From Burkholderiales bacterium (GTDB taxonomy: Bacteria; Pseudomonadota; Gammaproteobacteria; Burkholderiales; SG8-39): a stretch of 10,181 bases of DNA. Location: positions 1-10,181 of the forward strand of contig JAICPQ010000085.1 of assembly GCA_025929745.1 (NCBI GenBank), given 5' to 3'. The position numbers and the translations under genes were made by a program. Positions 1 to 6,479 of the stretch are shown here, piece by piece. A model generated the notes under the pieces. The model was not told where the DNA came from and made no database searches. It saw only the letters and a list, made by a program, of their open reading frames with translations. Each line of letters starts with the position of its first letter. The stretch's first letter is position 1.

Positions 1-486
1 CTGCAGTTCGCCATCGCGGCCAACCGCAACAACGCGCTCGGCATCGGGCTGCTGCTGCTGATGACGGGGCTGCTCGGCTGGTGGCTTGGCCCGCTCCTCA
101 ACGTCGCACTCTCGATGAAGAACGGCATGGCGCTCGTCGGCTACGCCGCCGTCGGCACGGGCATCGTGTTCTTCACCATGGGCGCGCTCGCGCAAAGCAT
201 CAAGCGCGATCTCTCCTTCATGGGCAAGTTCCTGTTCGTCGGCATGATCGCGCTGCTCGTGGCGATGATCGCGAACATGTTCCTGCAGATTCCGGCGCTC
301 GCGCTCACCATCTCGACGCTGGTCATCGTGGTGTTCTCGCTCTTCCTGCTCTACGACCTGCAGCGCATCATTCGCGGCGGCGAGACCAACTACGTGATCG
401 CGACCACCGGCGTGTACATGAGCCTCTTCAACATCTTCGCCAACCTGCTGCATCTTCTGCTCGCGCTGACCGGCGAGCGCGAGTAA
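1..486 (+). CDS. Bax inhibitor-1/YccA family inner-membrane protein (5' end outside window)
   Basis: The frame is open from the first base and ends with TAA at 484-486, giving the last 161 residues; about 65-70 N-terminal residues should lie upstream, as family members are usually 220-235 aa. The visible part is almost entirely hydrophobic, with five or six membrane segments (about residues 13-33, 42-65, 73-96, 98-118 and 132-155). The family signature lies near the C-terminus: an Asp in the segment ending LLYDLQRII (D119 of the fragment), followed by GGETNYV (E128) and a last hydrophobic segment. Proteins of this family are pH-sensitive membrane channels or leak proteins; E. coli YccA binds and modulates the FtsH protease. 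I cannot tell whether this is the YccA or the YbhL-like branch. It is the only + strand gene here and converges on the minus-strand block, with three bases between the two stop codons. Confidence 0.93.
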   Translation: MQFAIAANRNNALGIGLLLLMTGLLGWWLGPLLNVALSMKNGMALVGYAAVGTGIVFFTMGALAQSIKRDLSFMGKFLFVGMIALLVAMIANMFLQIPALALTISTLVIVVFSLFLLYDLQRIIRGGETNYVIATTGVYMSLFNIFANLLHLLLALTGERE

Positions 487-489
487 CGC

Positions 490-843
490 CTAGCTTTTGG
501 TAGCGGCCAGGGGCGCCATCGGGCGCCCATGTCGTTTCTGGAGCTCGATGCGCAGGCGCGCCGATTCGGCCGTGATGGTGAGCTGGCGGAAGATGCCTTC
601 GTGCCCGCGCGACTGCGCGGACCGGGTGGAGTGCTTGTGCTCGGGCGCGTGCAGGTCGATCCAGTCGCGGCACTCCTTGGCTCGCATTTCCACGAAAGTG
701 CACGCGTGCTCGTCCTCGAGCGACTCGGCCGCGTGCAAGGTCGCGCAGAGGGCGTGGTAGGCCACTTCCCACTGGCCAGCATCACGCGCGTCCGCGAAGA
801 GCTTGAATCCTGCATCCCGCAACGCGATCAACGCTTGGTCCAT
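490..843 (-). CDS. Small conserved-looking protein of unknown function (117 aa)
   Basis: I do not recognise this family. The frame encodes 117 aa from ATG at 843 to TAG at 490-492. The product looks soluble and mostly helical, with no signal peptide or membrane segment. The N-terminal half carries Trp/Tyr/His-rich helices (WEVAYHALCATLHAAES) and an acidic region with two more cysteines (HACTFVEM and KECRDWIDLHAPEH); the C-terminal half is basic. The start lies 20 nt after the stop of the exported protein upstream, with a weak GGCTGAG site 4 nt before the ATG. In-frame GTG codons further upstream would overlap the previous gene, so the start could be slightly earlier. It appears to be the last gene of the long minus-strand block. 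Amino-acid choice looks protein-like rather than like a shadow frame (fewer Arg/Ala runs), which is why I accept it. Confidence 0.72.
   Translation of the reverse strand: MDQALIALRDAGFKLFADARDAGQWEVAYHALCATLHAAESLEDEHACTFVEMRAKECRDWIDLHAPEHKHSTRSAQSRGHEGIFRQLTITAESARLRIELQKRHGRPMAPLAATKS
511..528. other. Perfect GC-rich inverted repeat near the convergent gene ends
   Basis: GGGCGCC at 511-517 and GGCGCCC at 522-528 form a 7-bp perfect stem around the 4-nt loop ATCG. The repeat sits 25 nt past the stop of the + strand Bax inhibitor-1 gene and inside the last codons of the minus-strand unknown gene (its residues GRPMAP). No run of T follows on either strand, so it is not a classical Rho-independent terminator. 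It could slow polymerase or protect the 3' end of the + strand transcript, or it could be coding sequence that is palindromic by chance in GC-rich DNA. Confidence 0.3.
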
Positions 844-863
844 GGCGCTCAGCCGAGCAAGTT

Positions 864-1649
864 TCAGACCCCGGGGCACGGACGCAGCTCGTAGACCCCG
901 ATGGAATAAAGCTCGTTCCCGGTTTGCGAGCGCTGCACGCCCCAGTTGAAGGCAAAATATTTCGGCGACCGATACTCGGGGAAGTCCGCGCCCAATGCCC
1001 GACGCGCCGCGTCCTCGATGTGCTGCAGCTCGTCCAAGCCGGTATACGCGTAGGACTGCGCCGGTGAGCGTCCCATCGGCAGCTCGATCGCCCGCGCGTT
1101 GGGCAGGTAGCCGCGGCCGAGCACAATGAGCTGAAGCGGCAGGTACGGCGGGTACTCGGCCGCCACGCTGCGCCCAGCCGAGCACGGATAGCGCTCCCGG
1201 TACACGGCAACGTTGCTTTTGGTCGCAGCCGGCGGCGGCGCGCGCGGCGCCTTCACCTGCTCCGGCCTGAGAAGAGCTTTGCACGCGTCGCGCGAGACGG
1301 TGAATGCGCGGATATCGCCGAACTCCAATTCGAGCGCACCGCTCGCGGTGTGGACGGGAAACCTGAAGTGCACGACGCCGAGGTCACCGGCTTTCAGGTG
1401 GCTCAACCCGCCGCCGGAAAGCCATTTCCCGAGCGGACGATAAGCGTTGCCCGACGCATCGACGATCTGGACGATGGGCGCCTCGACGGCCCCATCGGGG
1501 CCACGATAGTGGACGCGCGCGCCCATGACGAGGAGGCCGTTCCCCTGGCACTGGAGGCTCTGCACGGCGATGCGCCAGTTCCGCCCCGACGCGTCGGCAG
1601 CGCTCGCCGCGTGCGCGAAAAAAAGCAGGATGAGCGGCGCGAGGTGCAT
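864..1649 (-). CDS. Predicted exported protein with four cysteines, unknown function
   Basis: The frame gives 261 aa, ATG at 1649 to TGA at 864-866. The N-terminus is a signal peptide: a hydrophobic stretch LAPLILLFFAHA and a cleavage site after A17 (ASA|AD), although the n-region has only a His and no Lys or Arg. The mature protein has four cysteines (C34, C123, C156, C258), an even number compatible with two disulfides in the periplasm. Residues 25-120 look beta-rich and may form one domain. A Pro/Ala-rich linker at about 132-143 (KAPRAPPPAA) leads to a second domain rich in Tyr and Pro that ends in LRPCPGV. I do not recognise either domain. The start overlaps the rlmD stop by one base (TGATG), so translation is probably coupled to rlmD, though no functional link with rRNA methylation is evident. 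Confidence 0.8.
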   Translation of the reverse strand: MHLAPLILLFFAHAASAADASGRNWRIAVQSLQCQGNGLLVMGARVHYRGPDGAVEAPIVQIVDASGNAYRPLGKWLSGGGLSHLKAGDLGVVHFRFPVHTASGALELEFGDIRAFTVSRDACKALLRPEQVKAPRAPPPAATKSNVAVYRERYPCSAGRSVAAEYPPYLPLQLIVLGRGYLPNARAIELPMGRSPAQSYAYTGLDELQHIEDAARRALGADFPEYRSPKYFAFNWGVQRSQTGNELYSIGVYELRPCPGV

Positions 1650-2926
1650 CAACGCTCGAAGAGGGCAATGCTCTCCACGTGTGCGGTGTGCGGGAACATG
1701 TTGACCACCCCCGCCGCCGCGAGGCGAAAGCCTCTGGTCTGAACCAGCACGGCGGCGTCGCGCGCGAGCGTTGCCGGATCGCAGGAAACGTAGACCATGC
1801 GCCGCGGCCAGTCCGCCGGCAGCGCCTTGACGAGCTCGATCGCGCCTTCGCGGGGCGGGTCGAGCAGGATCTTCGCGAAGGGCCCGAAGGCGCCGATGCC
1901 GGTCTTGAAAAGGTCCGCGACCTCGAATTGCGCGACGACGCGGTTCGCGCTCGCGTTGTCGCGCGCGCGCTCGACGAGCTCGCGATTGCCCTCGAAGCCG
2001 ACCACCGCGGCGCCGCGCCGCGCGAGCGGCAGCGAGAAATTGCCGAGCCCGCAAAAGAGGTCGGCGACGCGCTCGCCGGGTTGCGGATCGAGGAGCCGCA
2101 CGGCGCGCGCGACGAGCACGCGGTTCACCTCGTAATTCACCTGCGTGAAGTCGGTCGGCCGAAAGCCGATGCGCACGCCGAATTCCGGCAGCTCGTAGTA
2201 GAGCTCGCTCGTCGCCGGCTCGAGCGGCCGCGCGGTCTCGGGGCCGCCGGCCTGCACCCAGACATGGATCGAATGCTCTCGCGCAAAGCCGCGGAGGAAC
2301 GCCACATCGGCCTCGGTGAGCGGCTCGAGATGCCGGAACACGAGTGCCGTGGCGTTATCGCCGGCGGCGAGCTCGATCTGCGGCACGCGTGCGCGCACCG
2401 ACAGGCGGTCGATCAACGCCTTGAGCGGCGCAATCAGCGCGGAAACGCGCGGCGGTAGCACGTGGCATTCGCTCATCTGCGCGATGAAGCTCGAGCGCCG
2501 CTCGCGAAAGCCGACCAGCACGCCGCCGCGCGAAGGCACGTAGCGCACCGAGAGCCGCGCGCGCCGGCGGTAGCCCCACTCCGCGCCGTAGATGATGGGC
2601 AGAAGCGTCTCGGCGCGCACTTTGCCGATGCGCTCCAGGTTGTCCTCCAGCCAGCGCTGCTTCGCCGCCATCTGCGTGCGGCTGTCGGCATGCTGCGTGG
2701 CGCAGCCGCCGCACAGTCCGAAGTGCGGGCATTGCGGCTGCCGGCGGCTTCCGGACGCCTCCAGAACCGAGGTCACGCGCGCGATATCGAACTTGCGCTT
2801 GCCGGTGACGCGTTGACAGGAAACGCGCTCGCCCGGCAGCGCGCCTTCGACGAACACCACCTTGCCTTCGGCGTTGCGCGCGACGCCGCGCCCTTCGGCG
2901 TCGAGCGATTCAATGTCGACGATCAA
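1649..2926 (-). CDS. rlmD: 23S rRNA (uracil-1939-C5)-methyltransferase RlmD
   Basis: This SAM-dependent enzyme (also called RumA) makes m5U1939 in 23S rRNA. The 425-aa product, close to the E. coli length, has an N-terminal TRAM RNA-binding domain (about residues 1-57, SLDAEGRGVARN and VEGALPGERV). Four cysteines for a 4Fe-4S cluster follow: C66, C72 and C75 in CPHFGLCGGC, and C154. The SAM-binding motif is DLFCGLGNFSLPLA (289-302). The catalytic nucleophile is C382 in SCDPATLARD, and the probable general base is E418 in HTAHVES. No ATG lies before residue 86, which is past the TRAM domain and three cluster cysteines, so the TTG at 2926-2924 is chosen. It overlaps the exonuclease stop as TTGA and places IESLDAEG at the usual distance from the N-terminus. 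The ribosome-binding site is weak, suggesting translational coupling. Confidence 0.95.
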   Translation of the reverse strand: MIVDIESLDAEGRGVARNAEGKVVFVEGALPGERVSCQRVTGKRKFDIARVTSVLEASGSRRQPQCPHFGLCGGCATQHADSRTQMAAKQRWLEDNLERIGKVRAETLLPIIYGAEWGYRRRARLSVRYVPSRGGVLVGFRERRSSFIAQMSECHVLPPRVSALIAPLKALIDRLSVRARVPQIELAAGDNATALVFRHLEPLTEADVAFLRGFAREHSIHVWVQAGGPETARPLEPATSELYYELPEFGVRIGFRPTDFTQVNYEVNRVLVARAVRLLDPQPGERVADLFCGLGNFSLPLARRGAAVVGFEGNRELVERARDNASANRVVAQFEVADLFKTGIGAFGPFAKILLDPPREGAIELVKALPADWPRRMVYVSCDPATLARDAAVLVQTRGFRLAAAGVVNMFPHTAHVESIALFER

Positions 2927-3696
2927 GTCGTCCAGAGCGAGAGGAATTCGCGCCAGTGCGGCTCCGGGCGCTTCTCGAGCGTGCTGCGCACGAGCGCGCA
3001 CTCCTCGGCGTAGCGCGCCGCGTCGAGCGCGCAGCGCATGAGCTGGAAGCGCAGAAAGACGAGGTACGTGTTCACGCAATCCGCCTCGCAGTAATTGCGG
3101 ATCGCGGCGAGCTCGCCGCGGCGATAGCTCTCCCACACGGCGTTGGCGCGGATCCCGACCTTCCCTGGAAAGCCGGCGAGCCGCGCCACGTCGTCGAGCG
3201 GCGAGCCGCGTCCGCCGTAGAGCGAGAGCACGTCCATGAGGTCGGTATGGCGGTCGTGAAAGCGGTTGATGTAATTGTTGAAGCGAAAGTCCTGGTTCTC
3301 GCGCCCGTTGTCCCAGAAGCACGCCGCTCCCACGGAATGCTGTAGCGCGCGGTTGACGAGCACCGGCAGATCGAAGCCGCGCCCGTTCCACGACACGATC
3401 TGCGGCACGTACTTGTCGATGCCCTCGAAGAAGCGGCGGATCGCCGAAGCCTCGTTCGCCTCTGGCTCGCCGATGGAGAATAGGCGCAGGCCTTCGTCAT
3501 CGCGCAGCACGCACGAGATCACCACCACGCGGTGCAGGTACGCCGGCAGGAAATCGCTCCCGGTCTGCACGCGGCGCTTCTGTGCCGCGATCTCAGCGAC
3601 CTCGGGGTCCGGCAGATCCTCCGGCAGCTCGTGCAGCTTCCGGATCCCCGCGACGTCCGGGATGGTCTCGATGTCGAAAACTAGCGTCGGCGTCAA
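2923..3696 (-). CDS. Predicted 3'-5' exonuclease, PolB-like DEDDy family
   Basis: The 257-aa product matches the stand-alone 3'-5' exonucleases related to the proofreading domain of family B DNA polymerases (the DNA_pol_B_exo2 type). The Exo I motif is VFDIETIP at 6-13, with metal-binding D8 and E10. Exo II is SWNGRGFDLPVL (102-113) with D109. Exo III is YCEADCVNTY, in which Y202 and D206 have the Y-x3-D spacing of DEDDy enzymes. A further acidic segment, TDLMDVL (151-157), precedes a region typical of this family. All catalytic acids are present, so activity is expected, although the natural substrate is unknown. No ATG occurs before residue 154, and the Exo I motif needs a start just upstream, so TTG at 3696-3694 is chosen; it overlaps the cysM stop as TTGA. 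A GGGGG run lies about 10 nt before it. Confidence 0.9.
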   Translation of the reverse strand: MTPTLVFDIETIPDVAGIRKLHELPEDLPDPEVAEIAAQKRRVQTGSDFLPAYLHRVVVISCVLRDDEGLRLFSIGEPEANEASAIRRFFEGIDKYVPQIVSWNGRGFDLPVLVNRALQHSVGAACFWDNGRENQDFRFNNYINRFHDRHTDLMDVLSLYGGRGSPLDDVARLAGFPGKVGIRANAVWESYRRGELAAIRNYCEADCVNTYLVFLRFQLMRCALDAARYAEECALVRSTLEKRPEPHWREFLSLWTT

Positions 3697-4580
3697 TCCG
3701 GAAAAACCCCCGTCGTCAGGTAGCGGTCGCCGCGGTCGCAGATGATCGTGACGATGACGGCGTTCTTCAGGTGCTTCGCGATACGCAGCGTGACGTGCAT
3801 CGCGCCCCCAGAAGAGATGCCGGCGAAGATGCCCTCCTCGCGCGCGAGGCGCCGTGTCATCTCCTCGGCCTCGGCCTGGCTGACCGATTCCAGGCGGTCG
3901 ACGCGCTTGGCGTCGTAGATCTTCGGTAGGTACGCCGGCGGCCACTTGCGGATGCCCGGGATCTGCGAGCCTTCCGCGGGCTGGCAGCCGATCACCTCGA
4001 TCTTCGGGTTCTTCTCCTTGAAGTACCGCGAGCAGCCCATGATGGTGCCGGTCGTGCCCATGCTCGAGACGAAGTGCGTGATGCGCCCGTCGGTGTCGCG
4101 CCAGATCTCCGCGGCGGTGCTCTCGTAGTGCACGAGCGGGTTGTCGGGGTTCGCGAACTGGTCGAGCATCGTGCCCTTCTTGTCGCGCACCATGCGCTCG
4201 GCGAGATCGCGCGCCGCTTCCATGCCGCCCTCCTTGGGCGTGAGAATGATCTCGGCGCCGAAGGCGCGCATGGTCTGGCGCCGCTCGACCGACAGATGCT
4301 CGGGCATGATGAGCACCATGCGATAGCCGCGGATCGCGGCGGCCATCGCGAGCGCGATGCCGGTATTTCCGGACGTCGGCTCGATCAGGGTGTCGCCCGG
4401 CTTGATGGTGCCGCGCCGCTCGGCGTGACGGATCATCGACATCGCCGGCCGGTCCTTCACCGAGCCGGCGGGGTTGTTTCCTTCGAGCTTCGCGAGCAGG
4501 AGGTTTTTGTCCGAACCAGGCAAGCGCTGCAGCCGCACGAGCGGCGTGTTGCCGATGAAGTCCTCGACCGTGCGCTTCAT
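3693..4580 (-). CDS. cysM: Cysteine synthase B (O-acetylserine sulfhydrylase B)
   Basis: This PLP enzyme makes L-cysteine from O-acetyl-L-serine and sulfide; the CysM type can also use thiosulfate to give S-sulfocysteine. The protein is 295 aa. The PLP lysine is K42 in NNPAGSVKDRPAMSMI. The substrate loop TSGNTG is at 69-74, the phosphate-binding GTTGT at 175-179, and the pyridine-side SSGG at 256-259. Assignment to CysM rather than CysK rests on KDRPAMSMI, on IPGIRKWPPAYLP at 208-219, and on C281 with R283 in CDRGDRYLTTGVF, which line the wider CysM active site. The ATG at 4580 overlaps the hldD stop by four bases (ATGA), so translation is probably coupled. No cysteine- or sulfate-responsive regulatory site is visible, and the gene appears to be expressed with the lipopolysaccharide genes rather than from its own promoter. 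Confidence 0.96.
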   Translation of the reverse strand: MKRTVEDFIGNTPLVRLQRLPGSDKNLLLAKLEGNNPAGSVKDRPAMSMIRHAERRGTIKPGDTLIEPTSGNTGIALAMAAAIRGYRMVLIMPEHLSVERRQTMRAFGAEIILTPKEGGMEAARDLAERMVRDKKGTMLDQFANPDNPLVHYESTAAEIWRDTDGRITHFVSSMGTTGTIMGCSRYFKEKNPKIEVIGCQPAEGSQIPGIRKWPPAYLPKIYDAKRVDRLESVSQAEAEEMTRRLAREEGIFAGISSGGAMHVTLRIAKHLKNAVIVTIICDRGDRYLTTGVFPD

Positions 4581-5557
4581 CTGTTCGCGAGCTCGGCGAC
4601 GTAGGCGGCCGCGCCCGCCTCCACCGGGCGAAATTCGCGCGTGTAGCCCGCGCCGCGCAGGCGCGTGAGATCGGCCTGCGTGTAGCTCTGGTACTTGCCG
4701 ACGAGCTGGGGTGGAAAAGGGATGTATTCGATCAGGCCTTTGCCGACCATGTCCTTCACCGAAAGCATCGTGCCCTGCGCGGCGTTGATCACAGCCGCGG
4801 CCAGCTGGTTGAAGCTCTGCGCGCGGCCGGTGCCACAGTTGAAGACGCCGGACACCGCGCCGTGCTCGAGCAGCCACAGGTTCACGTCGACCACGTCTTC
4901 GACATACACGAAGTCGCGGCGCTGCTCGCCGTTGCCGTAGCCGTCCGATCCGACGAAGAGCTTCACGCGCCCGGCCGAAAGGAGCTGCTGATAGGCATGG
5001 TAGGCGACCGACGCCATGCGCCCCTTGTGCGCCTCATTGGGCCCGTAGACGTTGAAGTAGCGCAGGCCCGCGACCTGCGCCCGGCGCTCCTTGAGCTTTA
5101 GCCGCCTGCGCACGTACTGGTCGAAGAGGAATTTCGAGTACCCGTAGACGTTCAGCGGCCGTTCGCAGCTGCGGTCTTCGCGAAATTCCGGGCCCGCGCC
5201 GTAAACGGAGGCCGAGGACGCGTAGACGAAAGGCACCTCTTCTTCCTGGCACCATTCGTAGAGGCGCTTCGAATATTCGTAGTTGTTCTGCAGCATGTAG
5301 CGCCCGTCGGTCTCCATCGTGTCGGAGCACGCGCCCTGATGGAACACCGCGGTCACCGCGCCTTCGTAGCGATCCAGGTGCAGGATGAACTCTTCGTAAT
5401 CGATGTAATCGGCGATCTCGGCGTCCGCGAGGTTCTTGAACTTGTCGGCGTGCGCGAGCGTGTCCACGGCGATGATCTCGTCCACACCACGCCGGTTGAG
5501 GCCTTCGACGAGCTTCGAGCCGATGAATCCGGCGGCTCCGGTCACGATGAAGTACAT
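4577..5557 (-). CDS. hldD: ADP-L-glycero-D-manno-heptose 6-epimerase
   Basis: HldD (RfaD/WaaD) converts ADP-D-glycero-D-manno-heptose to the L-glycero form used to build the inner core of lipopolysaccharide. The 326-aa product is a short-chain dehydrogenase/reductase-fold epimerase. The NAD(P)-binding motif is GAAGFIG at 7-13, and an acidic residue follows the second strand (D32). The family sequence FHQGACSDT is at 72-80. The catalytic region contains ASSASVYG (113-120) and Y138-x3-K142, and a second basic residue, K178 in NEAHKGRMAS, corresponds to the E. coli catalytic lysine of the same number. The length is slightly above that of the E. coli enzyme. The start lies one base after the hldE1 stop (TGATATG). 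An AAGGAG sits 16 nt upstream, too far to be an ideal ribosome-binding site, so coupling to hldE1 translation is likely. Confidence 0.97.
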   Translation of the reverse strand: MYFIVTGAAGFIGSKLVEGLNRRGVDEIIAVDTLAHADKFKNLADAEIADYIDYEEFILHLDRYEGAVTAVFHQGACSDTMETDGRYMLQNNYEYSKRLYEWCQEEEVPFVYASSASVYGAGPEFREDRSCERPLNVYGYSKFLFDQYVRRRLKLKERRAQVAGLRYFNVYGPNEAHKGRMASVAYHAYQQLLSAGRVKLFVGSDGYGNGEQRRDFVYVEDVVDVNLWLLEHGAVSGVFNCGTGRAQSFNQLAAAVINAAQGTMLSVKDMVGKGLIEYIPFPPQLVGKYQSYTQADLTRLRGAGYTREFRPVEAGAAAYVAELANR

Positions 5558-5558
5558 A

Positions 5559-6479
5559 TCAGGAACCGAACAACTCCTTGTGGGTGGCGGCGGCGGTGCC
5601 CAGCTTGCCGACCACGATACCCGCCGCGCGGTTGGAAAGCCGCATGGCCGCCTCGAGGCTTGCGCCCGCGGCGAGCATGACCGCGAGCGTGGCGATCACC
5701 GTATCACCAGCGCCGGTGACGTCGAACACCTCTCGCGCCTCGGTCTTCACGCTCACGATTTTCCTCCCGAAGAGCGTCATGCCGTGCTCGCCACGCGTAA
5801 GAAGCAGCGCCTCGAGCTTGAGCTTGTCGCGCAGCGCAGCCGCCCGGCTCTTCAGGTCCTTCTCGTCCTTCCACGTGCCGACCACCTCGCGCAGCTCGGC
5901 GATGTTCGGCGTGATGATGCTCGCACCCTTGTAGCGCGAATAATCGTCGCCCTTTGGATCGATGAGCACGCGTTTTCCCGCGCGCCGCGCCATGCGGATC
6001 ATCTCCGTGATGTGGGCTAGGCCGCCCTTGCCGTAGTCGGAGAGGATAACGACATCGCTCTCGGGCAACGCGCGCTTGAATTCCTCGAGCTTGAGCGCCA
6101 GCACCTCGCGCGAAGGCGGGCGCTCAAAATCGATGCGCAGGAGCTGCTGACGCCGGCCGATCACGCGCAGTTTCTGCGTGGTGCTCAAGCCGCGGTCGCG
6201 GTGCAAGCTCGCCTCGATGCGCATCTCCTTGAGCAGCCGCTCGAGCGCGCGCCCGGGCTCGTCCTGGCCCACCACCGAAAGCAGCCGCGTCCGCGCGCCG
6301 AGCTCCTTGCAGTTCCACGCCACGTTCGCGGCGCCGCCGAGCTTGAGTTCCTCTTTGTCCTCGTTGATGAGCACCACCGGCACCGGCGCCTCGGGCGAGA
6401 TGCGCGACACCTCGCCGAACCAGTAGCGGTCGAGCATCACGTCGCCGACCACTAGGACCCGGGCCTTGGAGGTGTCTAT
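5559..6479 (-). CDS. hldE1: D-glycero-beta-D-manno-heptose-7-phosphate kinase (HldE N-terminal type), apparent ATA start
   Basis: This PfkB-family sugar kinase phosphorylates heptose 7-phosphate at C1 in ADP-heptose synthesis. The 306-aa product covers only the kinase half of bifunctional E. coli HldE; the cytidylyltransferase-like adenylyltransferase half is absent, as in lineages that encode it separately (hldC/rfaE2), and no such gene lies in this window. The N-terminal strand RVLVVGDVMLDRYW precedes the substrate-binding GGAANVAWN (48-56). SDYGKGGL (147-154) and DPKGDDYSRYKG are family-typical. The catalytic base is D259 in DVTGAGDT, and the C-terminal family motif GKLGTAA is present. No ATG, GTG or TTG is available upstream of this first strand. 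The ATA at 6479-6477 is placed 6 nt after GGGAG and overlaps the ugd stop as ATAG, so I take it as the start. A GTG at 6452-6450 is the nearest conventional alternative but would remove the first strand. Confidence 0.9.
   Translation of the reverse strand: MDTSKARVLVVGDVMLDRYWFGEVSRISPEAPVPVVLINEDKEELKLGGAANVAWNCKELGARTRLLSVVGQDEPGRALERLLKEMRIEASLHRDRGLSTTQKLRVIGRRQQLLRIDFERPPSREVLALKLEEFKRALPESDVVILSDYGKGGLAHITEMIRMARRAGKRVLIDPKGDDYSRYKGASIITPNIAELREVVGTWKDEKDLKSRAAALRDKLKLEALLLTRGEHGMTLFGRKIVSVKTEAREVFDVTGAGDTVIATLAVMLAAGASLEAAMRLSNRAAGIVVGKLGTAAATHKELFGS

Noticed and set aside
511..528. Rho-independent terminator for either convergent gene
   Set aside because: The stem is good, but no T-run follows on either strand and it lies within coding sequence. 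It is listed only as an inverted repeat.
864..2054. Long frame (396 aa) extending the exported protein upstream into rlmD
   Set aside because: The extension is Arg-rich shadow sequence inside rlmD. The ATG at 1649 gives a proper signal peptide.
1649..3391. Extension of the rlmD frame upstream to an ATG at 3391 (580 aa)
   Set aside because: The extra 155 residues are Arg/Ala-rich and lie opposite in frame to the well-supported exonuclease. RlmD's TRAM domain begins at the TTG at 2926.
2923..3945. Exonuclease starting at ATG 3945 (340 aa)
   Set aside because: The added residues overlap cysM in another frame and look like shadow translation. The DxE motif belongs within the first dozen residues.
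6450..6452. GTG as the start of hldE1
   Set aside because: It would delete the first beta-strand of the PfkB fold and lacks a well-spaced ribosome-binding site. It is kept only as the fallback if ATA initiation is disproved.
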